Notes under the pieces: generated by a model
What the model saw: only the letters and a program-made list of their open reading frames with translations
Databases searched by the model: none
What the model was told of the DNA's origin: nothing
In this document: piece by piece, positions 27,820 through 36,986 of the stretch
Layout of the letters: the number at the start of each line of letters is the position of its first letter
How positions within the stretch are numbered: the stretch's first letter is position 1
Made by a program: the position numbers and the translations under genes
Source of the DNA: Nonomuraea rhodomycinica
GTDB taxonomy: Bacteria; Actinomycetota; Actinomycetes; Streptosporangiales; Streptosporangiaceae
DNA: 64,000 nt
Direction: 5' to 3'
NCBI RefSeq assembly: GCF_013363995.1
Contig: NZ_JABWGO010000001.1
Span: 1,497,222 to 1,561,221, forward strand

Positions 27820-30314
27820 GGCTGTCGGTCGCGGCGGCGGTGGCCACGTTCTGCGCGGCGATCCTGCTCTATCCGCTGTTCGAGGGCGGTTCGTGGTTCT
27901 GGGGGACGCTGGGCGCGGTGCTCGCGGTCCTCGCCGCGAGCATGCTGAGCGGACGGCTGTCGCTGCCCCTGTGGGCGGCGCCGCCGGTGGGCGCGGTCGC
28001 GCTGTGGGTCTACCTGACCGCGTCGTTCGCCGCCGGCAAGGCGTGGGCGTGGGTGGTGCCGACCAAGGCGTCGGTCGTGGAGCTGGCCCGGCTGTTCGGG
28101 TCCGGGTGGACCGACATCCAGCGCTTCGCCGCGCCGGTGCCCGCCAACGCCGGTATCACGCTGCTCACCTGCGGCGGCGTGGGGCTCATCGCGCTGCTGG
28201 TGGACCTGCTCGCGGCGCGGATGCGGCGGGCGGCGCTGGCCGGGCTGCCGCTGCTGGCGCTGGCCACGGTGCCGGCGACGATCCTGGCGGACCCGATCAG
28301 CTGGCCGGCGTTCGTGATCGCCGCGTCCGGTTTCCTCGGCCTGCTGCTGGCCGACGGCCGCGAGCGGGTGGGCCACTGGGGACGTGCGGTGCTGGTACGC
28401 CGCACCACCCGCGCGGCCGCCCCGCAGCCGCCGGGCGCGGCGGGCCGGGCACGGCAGGACGCGGACCGGGTGCGGGAGACCGCCGACACGCGGGGCCTGC
28501 GGCTGTCGGGCAAGCGGATCGGGTTCGCGGCGGTGGTGCTGGCCGTGCTGGTGCCGGCCGCGCTGCCGGTGATGGAGCCGGTGTCGTTCTTCACCTTCGG
28601 CGTGGGCGGCCGGGGTGCGGGTGCCGGCAACTCCATCAGCATCCCCAACCCGATCGCCAACCTGAAGGGCCAGCTGGAGCTGCCGGAGCAGCGGGTCGTG
28701 CTGTCGTACACCAACAGCGACGACAAGCCGCGCTACCTGCGCATCTACGCGCTCGACACGTTCGACGGCGACCAGTTCGGCATGACCGAGCCCAAGGGGT
28801 CGCCGGACAACCGGACCGAGAACGGGCCGCTCCCGCCGCCGCCGGGCCTGTCCCGGGGCGTGCCGGTCGCGAACGTGGTGACCGACATCCGGATCAGCGA
28901 CGAGATCGCGAAGCTGTCGTTCCTGCCGTTGCCGTACCCGCCGCGGCAGATCCAGGTGGACGGCGACTGGCGGGCCGACGTGGGCACGCTCATGGTCTTC
29001 TCCACCCGTGAGGAGGCCGCGGGCCTGGAGTACAAGGTGTCGACCAGCGAGCCGGCGCCGACCAGCGAGCTGCTGAAGTCGCTGCCGCAGTCGCGGCCCG
29101 ACCTCGACGACCGCTACCTGAAGGTGCCGGACGACCTGCCCCCGGAGATCCGGGCGCTGGCCGACGAGGTCACCAAGGGGGCCCGCACCAGCTACGACGC
29201 GGCGGTCAAGCTCCAGGAGTTCTTCACCAAGACCGGCAACTTCACCTACACCCTGCAGACGCAGGGCCACGGCAACTCGGCGCTGAAGGACTTCCTGCTG
29301 CGCAGCCGGGCCGGGTACTGCGAGCAGTTCGCGGCGTCGATGGCGGTGCTGGCCAGGCTGGCGGGCATCCCGTCGCGGGTGGCGATCGGCTACACCGGCG
29401 GCACGAAGGTCGGCGACCGCTGGACGGTGGGGACGAACGACTCCCACTCCTGGCCCGAGCTGTACTTCGAGGGCGTGGGCTGGCTGCCGTTCGAGCCGAC
29501 GCCGACGGGCTCCCTGGGTCAGGGCAGCGCCCGGGTCCCCGCGTACACCGTGCCGCCGCCGGACCGGACGGGCGACGGTTCGACGCCGACGCCCGGCGCG
29601 ACGAGCAGCTCCGCCGACGAGCCGCTGTCGCCGCAGGGCCGGGCCAACCCGCGCGAGCTGGACCGCGAGGCCACGCTGCAGCCGGTCGGGCTGCCGGCCG
29701 AGGAGCCGGCGCCGTGGCCCGCCTACGTGGGCATCGGGGCGGGCGTGCTCCTGCTGCTCCTGCTGGTGCCGGCCGCGCTGCGGCTGCTCACGCGCGGGCG
29801 GCGGCTGCGCCGCCTCGACGGCGCGGGACGGACTGGCGGCGCGCCGTCCGGGCTGGACGGGGCCGACGCGCCCCAGGGCGGCTCCGGTGCGGGCGTCAGA
29901 GCCGTGGCCGGGCGGCGGCCGAACGTGGCGGCCGTCTGGGCGGAGCTCGACGACCTGCTGCTGGACTACGGGATGGAGCGCGGCGCCAGCGAGACGCCGC
30001 GCGCGCTGGCGCGCAGGCTGGCCGAGCGGTACGAGTTCGACGCCGACTCGGCGGCGGCCCTGGCGGCCGTCGCGTCGGCGGTGGAGCGGTCGCTGTTCGC
30101 CCGCTCGCCCGGGGAGATCGGGCCGATGCGGCAGGACCTGCGCACGATCCGGCGGGCGCTGGCGGCGACGGTGTCGCGGGGGCGGCGGGTGCGCGCCGTG
30201 CTGCTGCCGCCCTCGACCTTGCGCCGGTTGCGCCGGCTGGGCGAGGGGCTGCTGGACGGCTTCGACCGGCTGGAGAGCCTGCGGCTGCGCCGGGCGGCCC
30301 CGAAGGGGTCGTGA
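27816..30314 (+). CDS. TgpA-type membrane transglutaminase
   Basis: Large membrane protein of the DUF3488/transglutaminase/DUF4129 type. The 832-aa product has about six N-terminal membrane segments (residues 1-260). A periplasmic domain follows, with the transglutaminase core around C502 (SRAGYCEQFAASMAVLARLAGIPSRVAIGY) and H544 (NDSHSWPELYFEGVGWLPFEPTP). A membrane segment near 635-655 and a C-terminal cytoplasmic DUF4129 (about 700-790) complete it. The third triad position, often Asp, is Glu in FEPTP. Cross-linking or hydrolysis of envelope proteins is inferred. ATG 27816 is supported by GGAGG and the overlap with the DUF58 stop. Confidence 0.92.
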   Translation: MRLSVAAAVATFCAAILLYPLFEGGSWFWGTLGAVLAVLAASMLSGRLSLPLWAAPPVGAVALWVYLTASFAAGKAWAWVVPTKASVVELARLFGSGWTDIQRFAAPVPANAGITLLTCGGVGLIALLVDLLAARMRRAALAGLPLLALATVPATILADPISWPAFVIAASGFLGLLLADGRERVGHWGRAVLVRRTTRAAAPQPPGAAGRARQDADRVRETADTRGLRLSGKRIGFAAVVLAVLVPAALPVMEPVSFFTFGVGGRGAGAGNSISIPNPIANLKGQLELPEQRVVLSYTNSDDKPRYLRIYALDTFDGDQFGMTEPKGSPDNRTENGPLPPPPGLSRGVPVANVVTDIRISDEIAKLSFLPLPYPPRQIQVDGDWRADVGTLMVFSTREEAAGLEYKVSTSEPAPTSELLKSLPQSRPDLDDRYLKVPDDLPPEIRALADEVTKGARTSYDAAVKLQEFFTKTGNFTYTLQTQGHGNSALKDFLLRSRAGYCEQFAASMAVLARLAGIPSRVAIGYTGGTKVGDRWTVGTNDSHSWPELYFEGVGWLPFEPTPTGSLGQGSARVPAYTVPPPDRTGDGSTPTPGATSSSADEPLSPQGRANPRELDREATLQPVGLPAEEPAPWPAYVGIGAGVLLLLLLVPAALRLLTRGRRLRRLDGAGRTGGAPSGLDGADAPQGGSGAGVRAVAGRRPNVAAVWAELDDLLLDYGMERGASETPRALARRLAERYEFDADSAAALAAVASAVERSLFARSPGEIGPMRQDLRTIRRALAATVSRGRRVRAVLLPPSTLRRLRRLGEGLLDGFDRLESLRLRRAAPKGS

Positions 30315-30329
30315 CGGGACACGCGTGAT

Positions 30330-30438
30330 CGTGCGGTCGTTCCCGGGGGACGTCCCGGGGAACGGCCGCACGACCGTGTCGGGAGGCGCCCGGACCGGCG
30401 GGTGGCCGTGCGGTCGTTCCTGGGGGATGACCGCACGG
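30330..30438. terminator. Two tandem hairpins between convergent genes
   Basis: The first hairpin (30330-30372) pairs CGTGCGGTCGTTCCC with the near-complement ending GGCCGCACG. The second (30406-30438) has a perfect 10-bp stem CCGTGCGGTC/GACCGCACGG around GTTCCTGGGGGAT. Both share the core GTGCGGTCGTTCC. They sit between the transglutaminase stop and the DUF3040 stop and likely end both transcripts. Confidence 0.65.
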
Positions 30439-30459
30439 TCGTGCCGGGAAGGGTCCGGG

Positions 30460-30852
30460 TCAGCGCTCGTCGTGACGGCGGCGCCAGCGCTCTTCCATGC
30501 GCTCCATGAACGTGCCCCGGCCGCCGCGACGGGCCTGCTTGCCCGGCGCGGGAGCGGAACCGGAGGCGGTGTCGACGAAGCCGTTCATGCGCTTCCAGCT
30601 CGACAGGCCCCACAGACACGCGGCGAGCATGACCACGAAGCCGCCGACGCCGAGCGGGATCAGGTTGATCACCACACCGACCATGAGGAGCACGACCCCG
30701 AGCGCAAAGCCGATGGAGGCCTTGATCAGGCGGCGCTTGTAGTGGCTGCGGGGGTCACTGATCCTGACGGTGTTGGCCCACTTCGGATCCTCGGCGTAGA
30801 GTGCCTGCTCGATCTGGTCGAGCAAGCGCTGCTCGTGCTCAGAGAGCGGCAC
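30460..30852 (-). CDS. DUF3040 domain membrane protein
   Basis: Small actinobacterial membrane protein of unknown role. The 130-aa product begins MPLSEHEQRLLDQIEQALYAEDPKWA, the DUF3040 signature. Two membrane segments follow (about residues 45-62 and 65-82) and a basic tail ending RRRHDER. GTG 30852 is chosen over a more upstream GTG (30900) because it gives the family N-terminus and follows GGGAGG. The upstream 220 bp to dinB hold no gene. TATTCT on the minus strand near 30935 could be a -10, but the -35 is unclear. Confidence 0.92.
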   Translation of the reverse strand: MPLSEHEQRLLDQIEQALYAEDPKWANTVRISDPRSHYKRRLIKASIGFALGVVLLMVGVVINLIPLGVGGFVVMLAACLWGLSSWKRMNGFVDTASGSAPAPGKQARRGGRGTFMERMEERWRRRHDER

Positions 30853-31074
30853 GGCGCCTCCCAAGGACGGCCCCAGGACGGGGAAGACGGCAACGAACAC
30901 GGGGTGTCCGGACCTCGCGGTCGGTTATCCCCAGAATACGAGGCTGTAGACGTAGGCGAAAGCAAACGTCCAACGCAGACCAAACCGGAGGTGACGTCAT
31001 AGCTCCATTGTGGGTCATCTAGGCACCACTCCCCACACTCCCCCCGACTCGTGACATCGGCGACGACATCGGCG

Positions 31075-32316
31075 TCATGCTTCCATTTCATCAAGTCTGC
31101 CGCGCACAAGCGACGCCGGGAGCACCGCGTCGGGCCCGAACCTGCGGATCGCCTTGTCCATCGCGCGTTCGGCCTCCCGCCATCCCGTCTCCCGCTCGCC
31201 GAGACTGAGCTGCCGCGCAGCCGAGTCGGCGGGCCTGAGGTTCTCCATCCTGACACCGACGAGGCGAAGGCGCACCCGCTCCAGCCCGGCCGCCTCGAAC
31301 AGCTCGCAGGCCGTGGCGTAGATCTCCTGGGCCACGTCGGTCGGCTCCTTGAGGGTGCGCGAGCGGGTGATGGTGGTGAAGTCGGCCCGGCGCAGCTTCA
31401 CGCTCACGGTGCGGCCGACGTGGCCGCCCGCGCGCATGCGCGCCGCCACGCGTTCGGACAGGCGCAGCAGCTCGCGCCGGATGGTCTCGGGGTCGTCGAC
31501 GTCGGCGGCGAACGTCTCCTCGTTGCCGATGCTCTTGTCGGGCGTGTGGGCGGTGACCGACCGCTCGTCGCGGCCCCAGGCCAGCTCGGCCAGGTGGCCG
31601 CCCACGGCGTGACCCAGCTCGCGGCGGAGCGTGGCGGGCGGCACGCGGGCCAGGTCGCCGACCGTGCGGATGCCGAGCCGCACGAGAGCCTGCTCGGTGC
31701 GCTCGCCGACGCCCCACAGCGCCGACACGGGCAGCGGGTGCAGGAACGCCACCACCTCGGCCTCGGGCACGACGAGCAGGCCGTCGGGCTTGCACTGCTT
31801 GGAGGCGAGCTTGGCGACGAACTTGCTGCCGGCCACCCCCACCGAGCAGGTGATGCCGTAGCGCTCGCGCACCTGCTCGCGGATCATCGCGGCGATCGCC
31901 GCGGGCGGGCCGAGCCGGCGCCTGGCGCCGCCCACGTCGAGGAACGCCTCGTCGGAGGCGATCGGCTCGACCAGCGGGGTGATCGCGTGGAAGACCTCCA
32001 TGACGCCCCGCGACACCTCGGAGTACTTGCCGTGGCTCGGCGGGATGATCACGGCCTGCGGGCAGATCCGGCGGGCCCGGCTCATGGGCATCGCCGAGTG
32101 CACGCCGTAGGCCCTGGCCTCGTAGGTGGCGCTGAGCACCACGCCGCGGCCGGCGGGCGAGCCGACGATCACCGGCCGGCCGCGCAGCTCCGGCCGCTCC
32201 AGCAGCTCGACGCTCGCGAAGAAGGCGTCCATGTCGACGTGCAGGATCGGACAGCCGCTGTCATCGACCCCGGTCCGCGGAGCGGGGCCGATGCCGGTGA
32301 TCTGCTTGCGGGACAC
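31075..32316 (-). CDS. dinB: DNA polymerase IV (Y-family translesion polymerase)
   Basis: Error-prone polymerase for bypass of damaged templates. The 413-aa product has the palm motif ILHVDMDAFFASVELLE, YEARAYGVHSAMPMSRARRICP (finger), and the catalytic pair in ASDEAFLDVGGARR. The helix-hairpin-helix thumb GVGERTEQALVRLGIRTVGDLA is followed by the little-finger domain (GRTVSVKLRRADFTTITRSRTL). A C-terminal RQLSLGE (around residue 380) fits the beta-clamp-binding pentapeptide QLSLG. The start is GTG 32316. Confidence 0.96.
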   Translation of the reverse strand: MSRKQITGIGPAPRTGVDDSGCPILHVDMDAFFASVELLERPELRGRPVIVGSPAGRGVVLSATYEARAYGVHSAMPMSRARRICPQAVIIPPSHGKYSEVSRGVMEVFHAITPLVEPIASDEAFLDVGGARRRLGPPAAIAAMIREQVRERYGITCSVGVAGSKFVAKLASKQCKPDGLLVVPEAEVVAFLHPLPVSALWGVGERTEQALVRLGIRTVGDLARVPPATLRRELGHAVGGHLAELAWGRDERSVTAHTPDKSIGNEETFAADVDDPETIRRELLRLSERVAARMRAGGHVGRTVSVKLRRADFTTITRSRTLKEPTDVAQEIYATACELFEAAGLERVRLRLVGVRMENLRPADSAARQLSLGERETGWREAERAMDKAIRRFGPDAVLPASLVRGRLDEMEA

Positions 32317-32373
32317 GTCCTCGATTCTATCCGAACACCCGTACGAACGCCCGGGCGGCGCCCGTCCGGCGGG

Positions 32374-33126
32374 TCAGCCGCGGCGGGCCAGGACGTGGAG
32401 CTGGGTGGCGATGTCGCGCAGCACGGGATGACCGGCCGCGGCCTGCTCCAGCGCCACGAGCGCCTCCGCCGCGCCGGGCTCGCCGTCGACCAGCCGGCTG
32501 GGCACGAGGTCGGCGAAGACCCGCACGCCGTGCACGGCCCCCACCGCGAAGCCCGTGGCCGCCAGCAGCTCCGACAGCGCCTCGGCGGTGAAGCGGCGCG
32601 GGGTGGGGTCGCGGTCGCCCCACCGGCCCTCGGGGTCGGCCAGCGCGGCCCGCGCCTCGTCGAAGTGACCGGCCAGCGCGCGGTGGACGGCCGCCGCGAC
32701 CGGGTTGGCCGCCAGCACGCTCACCGCGCCGCCCCGGCGCAGCAGCCCCGCGACGGCGGTCATCGCGCTGATCGGGTCGTCGACGTACTCCAGCACGCTG
32801 TGGCACAGCACCAGGTCGGCGCCCCCGTGGTCGAGCAGGTCGGCCAGGTCGGCGAGGTCGCCCTGCAGTCCGCGCACGCCGACGCCCTTCTCCTTGGCCC
32901 GGCGCTCCAGCGCGGCCAGCGAGTCGGGGCTCGGGTCGACGACCGTGACGGTGTGGCCCAGCTCGGCCAGCGGCACGGCGAACCCTCCGGTGCCGCCGCC
33001 GGCGTCGACGATGTCGAGCCGCTCGCGCCCGGTGGTCTCGCCCAGCCGGGCCAGCTCGGCCAGCAGCGCGTCCCAGACGACGGCGGTCCGCACCGCCGGG
33101 GGCCTCGTGACGCCTTCAGCACGCAA
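32374..33126 (-). CDS. Class I SAM-dependent methyltransferase
   Basis: Small-molecule-type methyltransferase with unknown substrate. The 250-aa product has the SAM loop IVDAGGGTGGFAVPLAELGH (motif I), VVDPSPDSLAALE, GDLADLADLL and LVLCHSVLEYVDDP (motif IV), then a helical C-terminal part. The open frame continues far upstream as the shadow of the next gene. The start is placed at TTG 33126 because AAGGAGG lies 10 bases upstream and the family N-terminus follows. A start further downstream is also possible. Confidence 0.85.
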   Translation of the reverse strand: MRAEGVTRPPAVRTAVVWDALLAELARLGETTGRERLDIVDAGGGTGGFAVPLAELGHTVTVVDPSPDSLAALERRAKEKGVGVRGLQGDLADLADLLDHGGADLVLCHSVLEYVDDPISAMTAVAGLLRRGGAVSVLAANPVAAAVHRALAGHFDEARAALADPEGRWGDRDPTPRRFTAEALSELLAATGFAVGAVHGVRVFADLVPSRLVDGEPGAAEALVALEQAAAGHPVLRDIATQLHVLARRG

Positions 33127-33254
33127 CCTCGGCTCGCCTCCTTCTCGCTCCTCCGACGCGCCCCAGCCTACGCCGTCCCGCGCCTCCCACGTGCTGCCAC
33201 GGGTGCCGTGGACACGGACCGTCACGGCGCGGGGGCGGGGACGCGGGCCGTCCG

Positions 33255-34091
33255 TCACGGCACCGGGGCCGGGCGCAGGGCGCGGACCACGGCGGCGGGG
33301 TCGGCGGCGAAGAACCGCACCGACGTGACCTCGGCCCGGCCGCCGAGCGGGCGCACGACGGTGACGGGGGCGGTCAGCTCGACGGCAACGTTCGTCTGGG
33401 ATCCCACCGCGACCCGCAGCCGCCCGTCCTCCACCGCGACCATGCGCTTCTCGTTGTACGAGCGCGCCACCGCGGCCGAGGCGATCAGCTCGCGCGGGAC
33501 GCGGAGGTCGAGGTACTCGCCGTACCTGACGCGCAGCTCCTCGCGGCTCACCAGGTGCGGCCGCAACGCGCAGGAGGCGGCCAGGGCCAGGCAGAACAGC
33601 ACCCCGTACGCGTCGATCAGCAGCACCGGCAGCCGGATCGCGGCGGGCACCCCGAAGGAGACGAGCAGCAGGTCCACCACCACGGTCTCCATGGCCAGCG
33701 CGAAGGTGAGGACGAGTTGGAGCGCCGCCTGCTCCCCCGCGTACGGGACGGCGACGGCGCCCGCCGGCACCCGGGGACGGCCGCGCCGGGCCACGAACAG
33801 GACGAGGGCGGCCAGGCCCCGCGCCTCCAGCTCGACCAGCCTGCGCACCAACGGCGGCACCAGGGCGTGGACGGTGGCCGACAGCGCGCCCCGCCGGCTC
33901 GCGCCCGCCCGGCGCCCGGCCAGGTACAGCCGGCCGGCGACGACCGCCTCCAGCGCGAGCACCAGCGCGGCGACCGTCTCCGCGCCCGCGAGCAGCAGGG
34001 CCGGCGGACGGATCCCCGACACGAGCAGCACGGCCAGCAGGCACTCGGCGGGCACGACGGCGTACAGCGCGCCGCGCGCGATCCTCGTCAT
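33255..34091 (-). CDS. Polytopic membrane protein, unknown
   Basis: No family recognised. The 278-aa product from ATG 34091 (MTRIARGALYAVVPAECLLAVLLV) has about four hydrophobic segments: around residues 8-30, 34-55, 85-103 and 120-165. A hydrophilic C-terminal third resembles a cytoplasmic domain (SQTNVAVELTAPVTVVRPLGG). ATGA overlaps the stop of the MerR gene, so the two are co-transcribed and probably linked in function, for example a regulator with its membrane target. Confidence 0.8.
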   Translation of the reverse strand: MTRIARGALYAVVPAECLLAVLLVSGIRPPALLLAGAETVAALVLALEAVVAGRLYLAGRRAGASRRGALSATVHALVPPLVRRLVELEARGLAALVLFVARRGRPRVPAGAVAVPYAGEQAALQLVLTFALAMETVVVDLLLVSFGVPAAIRLPVLLIDAYGVLFCLALAASCALRPHLVSREELRVRYGEYLDLRVPRELIASAAVARSYNEKRMVAVEDGRLRVAVGSQTNVAVELTAPVTVVRPLGGRAEVTSVRFFAADPAAVVRALRPAPVP

Positions 34092-34885
34092 GACGCCCGC
34101 TCGCGCAGCCGCTCCATGAACAGCCGCAGCACCTCGGCCTGCGCGGGTGTCATCTCGGCCGCGAACGTCTCCAGCCACCGGTCGCCGTCCGCCGCCGGCG
34201 AGCCGCCCGCCGCCGCGTCACGGCTGTTGTCGATCATCGCCGACGCCATCGCGTCCGGGATGTGCCCGGCCAGGTCGGCGGCGAGCCCGGCCACCCGGGG
34301 GTCGTCCGGGTCGGCGGCGGCGAGGTCGTCCAGCCGCCGGTAGAGGTCGAGCCCGCGGGCGAGCATGTCGGGCTCGGTGAGGGGCCGCATCAGCTCCATC
34401 ACCGCGCTCTCGCCCTCCGGGCCGCCCATGGCGCTGGCCAGCGTCAGCATCTGGCGGTCCAGCTCGGCGAAGCGCGACCCGTCGAGGGACAGGTCGCGCA
34501 GCAGGCCGGCCATGTCGGCCGACATGAGCGCGGCGCCGGACCCCTCCTCCACGCGGGCGAGCAGCACGGCCAGGCGGGCCCGCCTGGCCGCGATCGCCTC
34601 CTGCTCCCTGGCGAGGTCGGCGTCCAGTTCCTGGAGCACCTCGCGCAGGTCACGGCCGTCGTCGTCGGCCAGGGCGTCGCGCAGCTCGTCGAGGGAGAGC
34701 CCCAGCCGGGCGAGCTGCCGGACGCGGGCCAGGGTCACCGCGTCCGCGAGCCGGTACTCGCGGTAGCCGTTGGCCTGCCGCGCCGGCTCGGGAAGCAGGC
34801 CGATGTGGTGGTAGTGGCGCACGGTCCGGGTGGAGACCCCGACCAGCGCGGCTAGCTCGCCGATCCTCATGTCTCCATGAGACAC
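34088..34885 (-). CDS. MerR family transcriptional regulator
   Basis: The N-terminal winged helix is standard MerR: MRIGELAALVGVSTRTVRHYHHIGLLPEP, then RQANGYREYRLADAVTLARVRQLARLGLSLDELRDAL. A coiled coil follows (about residues 88-115), then a 150-aa helical C-terminal domain of unknown ligand. The annotated GTG 34885 gives 265 aa; ATG 34870 (MRIGELAAL) matches the family start better and may be the true, even leaderless, start. It is followed by the unknown membrane protein with a 4-nt overlap. Confidence 0.9.
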   Translation of the reverse strand: MSHGDMRIGELAALVGVSTRTVRHYHHIGLLPEPARQANGYREYRLADAVTLARVRQLARLGLSLDELRDALADDDGRDLREVLQELDADLAREQEAIAARRARLAVLLARVEEGSGAALMSADMAGLLRDLSLDGSRFAELDRQMLTLASAMGGPEGESAVMELMRPLTEPDMLARGLDLYRRLDDLAAADPDDPRVAGLAADLAGHIPDAMASAMIDNSRDAAAGGSPAADGDRWLETFAAEMTPAQAEVLRLFMERLRERAS

Positions 34886-34886
34886 G

Positions 34887-34907
34887 TTGACGTCGCGTGA
34901 AGGTCAA
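34887..34907 (-). promoter_or_regulatory. Possible MerR autoregulatory promoter/operator
   Basis: TTGAC and GTCAA form an inverted repeat with a 10-bp spacer just upstream of the merR gene. On the minus strand TTGACC (34902-34907) could be a -35. A 19-bp spacer, the length typical of MerR-activated promoters, then leads to TCTCAT. Inference only. Confidence 0.4.
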
Positions 34908-34924
34908 ATCCGCGCGCCGGGCCC

Positions 34925-35335
34925 CTACAGGGTCAGGCTGGGCTTGAGCTGCTTGAAGCGGGCCAGCAGCCCGTTGACGAACTGCGGCGACTCGTCCGTG
35001 GACAGCTCGCCGGCCAGGTGGACCCACTCGCTGATGACCACGCCCTCGGGCACGTCGGGCATCCAGAGCAGCTCGTACGTGCCGCCGCGCAGGAGGTTGC
35101 GGTCGACCGCGGGCATGCGCTCGAGGGTCCAGCCCTCGGCGTAGGTGGTGATCAGCTCGTCGATGCGCGCCTGGTGCCGGGCGACGCCCTCGACGAGGGC
35201 CGAGGTGTACTCGTTGACCGGCGGCTCCTGCCGCTCCACCCGCTCGGCGAGGATCTTGAGCGGATCCTCGCCGCGGATCTCGGACTCGAAGAGGATGTCG
35301 AGCGCGCGCCTGCGTGCCTTGCCCCGTGCCGACAC
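34925..35335 (-). CDS. nusB: Transcription antitermination factor NusB
   Basis: RNA-binding helical protein of the rRNA antitermination complex. The 136-aa product has the family signatures MSARGKARRRALDILFESEIRGED, VNEYTSALVEGVARHQARIDELI, and WTLERMPAVDRNLLRGGTYELL plus FVNGLLARF. It follows efp by a single base (TGA-G-GTG), the standard efp-nusB pair of actinobacteria. Confidence 0.97.
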   Translation of the reverse strand: MSARGKARRRALDILFESEIRGEDPLKILAERVERQEPPVNEYTSALVEGVARHQARIDELITTYAEGWTLERMPAVDRNLLRGGTYELLWMPDVPEGVVISEWVHLAGELSTDESPQFVNGLLARFKQLKPSLTL

Positions 35336-35336
35336 C

Positions 35337-35897
35337 TCAGGCCCGGCCGAGGTATTCGCCGCTGCGGGTGTCGACCTTGACCTTCTCGCCGGTGGTGATG
35401 AACAGCGGCACCTTGATCTCGGCGCCGGTCTCCAGCGTGGCCGGCTTGGTGCCGCCGGTGGAGCGGTCGCCCTGCAGGCCGGGCTCGGTGTTGGCGATCG
35501 TGAGCTCGACCGCGGCGGGCAGGTCGACGTAGAGCGCGGCGCCCTCGTTGAAGGCCACCGTGGCCAGGGTGTTCTCCAGCATGTAGTTGGCGGCGTCGCC
35601 GACCGTGCGGGCGGACACGTTGACCATGTCGTAGGTCTCGGTGTCCATGAACACGAAGTCGTCGCCGTCCCGGTAGGAGTACTGCATCTCGCGCTTGTCG
35701 ACGTTGGCCACGTCGACCTTCACGCCGGCGTTGAAGGTCTTGTCCACGACCTTGCCGGACAGCACGTTCTTGAGCTTGGTGCGCACGAACGCACCGCCCT
35801 TGCCCGGCTTGACGTGCTGGAACTCCACAACGGCCCACAGCTCTCCGCCGTCGAGCTTCAGCACCATGCCGTTCTTGAGGTCGTTGGTCGTCGCCAC
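35337..35897 (-). CDS. efp: Elongation factor P
   Basis: Relieves ribosome stalling at proline runs, which may matter here given the many Pro-rich proteins in this window. The 186-aa product starts [21 protein letters not shown]. The domain I loop [16 protein letters not shown] carries the tip lysine (about K34). YMDTE-like [13 protein letters not shown] and the C-terminal [10 protein letters not shown] follow. GTG 35897 is preceded by GGGAG at 8 bases; the longer open frame upstream is basic junk and overlaps pepQ. Confidence 0.97.
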   Translation of the reverse strand: MATTNDLKNGMVLKLDGGELWAVVEFQHVKPGKGGAFVRTKLKNVLSGKVVDKTFNAGVKVDVANVDKREMQYSYRDGDDFVFMDTETYDMVNVSARTVGDAANYMLENTLATVAFNEGAALYVDLPAAVELTIANTEPGLQGDRSTGGTKPATLETGAEIKVPLFITTGEKVKVDTRSGEYLGRA

Positions 35898-35922
35898 TCG
35901 TTTTCTCCCGCGTGCGGCCGCT

Positions 35923-36972
35923 CTAAAGGACGAGCAGCTCCTTGGTCGTCTTCGTGAGGAGTTCCGGCTCGCCCTCACGTGTCACGAGGGTGTCCTCGAT
36001 GCGAACGCCGCCCTGACCGGGCAGGTAGACCCCCGGCTCGACGGTGATCGGAACTCGATCCTCTAGTCTACCGGTCCGTGACGGGCCCAGGAACGGCTCC
36101 TCGTGGATCTCCAGGCCGACGCCGTGGCCCAGGCCGTGCCGGAAGTGGCCGCCGTGCCCGGCGCGCTCGATGACGGAGCGGGCCGCCGCGTCCACCTCGC
36201 GGACGTCGGCGCCGGGGGCCAGGGCCTCGCGGCCCGCGCGCTGGGCGGCGGCGACCAGGTCGTACAGCTCGCGCTGCCAGGCGGCGGGCTCGCCGAGGGA
36301 GACGGTGCGGGTCATGTCGGCGTGGTAGCCCTCGTAGACGGCGCCGAAGTCGAGGGTGACCAGGTCGCCCGCCATGAGCGGCCGGCCGGTGGGGACGTGG
36401 TGCGGAACGGAGCCGTTCTCGCCGGCCGCGACGATGGTCTCGAACGAGGGGCGGGCGGCGCCGAGCTCGGCCATGCGCGCCTCCAGGACGCGGGCGACCT
36501 CGCGCTCGGTCATGCCGGGCCGGATGGCGCCGCAGACGTCGGCGAAGGCCTGGTCGGTGATGGCGCAGGCGGTGCGCAGCAGTTCCAGCTCGTCCTCGTC
36601 CTTGACGGCGCGCAGCCCCTCGACGACATGCTCCAGGGGCACGAGCGCGTCGCCGCCCAGGCGGTCGAGCAACCGCCGGTAGGTGGCGACGCTCATGCTC
36701 GCGGCCTCGATGCCCGTGCCCGGCACGGCCAGCGCGCCGGCCGTGTCGACGGCCTCGACGACCGGCACGTCGAGGGCCTGCGCCCGCTCCACGTACCGGT
36801 TGTCGGTGGCCAGCCGCGCCGAGCCGTCGGCCGCGACGAGCACGGCGGCGTTGGAGCTGTCGAGGCCGGTGAGGTAGCGCACGTTGACGCGGGAGGTGAC
36901 GAGGAGGGTCTCGACGCCGTGGGCGGGCAGGGCCGCGGCCAGCCTGGCCCGCCGCTCGGAGAGGATCGTCAT
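35923..36972 (-). CDS. Xaa-Pro aminopeptidase/dipeptidase (M24B)
   Basis: Metallopeptidase cleaving next to proline. The 349-aa product has a creatinase-like N-domain (residues 1-125) and a pita-bread catalytic domain. The metal ligands are in [20 protein letters not shown] (two Asp), [13 protein letters not shown] (His), [13 protein letters not shown] (Glu) and [10 protein letters not shown] (Glu), so it should be active. The M24 gene upstream of efp is a conserved arrangement. ATG 36972 is 14 bases after the pseudokinase stop, with no clear ribosome site. Confidence 0.94.
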   Translation of the reverse strand: MTILSERRARLAAALPAHGVETLLVTSRVNVRYLTGLDSSNAAVLVAADGSARLATDNRYVERAQALDVPVVEAVDTAGALAVPGTGIEAASMSVATYRRLLDRLGGDALVPLEHVVEGLRAVKDEDELELLRTACAITDQAFADVCGAIRPGMTEREVARVLEARMAELGAARPSFETIVAAGENGSVPHHVPTGRPLMAGDLVTLDFGAVYEGYHADMTRTVSLGEPAAWQRELYDLVAAAQRAGREALAPGADVREVDAAARSVIERAGHGGHFRHGLGHGVGLEIHEEPFLGPSRTGRLEDRVPITVEPGVYLPGQGGVRIEDTLVTREGEPELLTKTTKELLVL

Positions 36973-36986
36973 GGCGTCAATGTACG

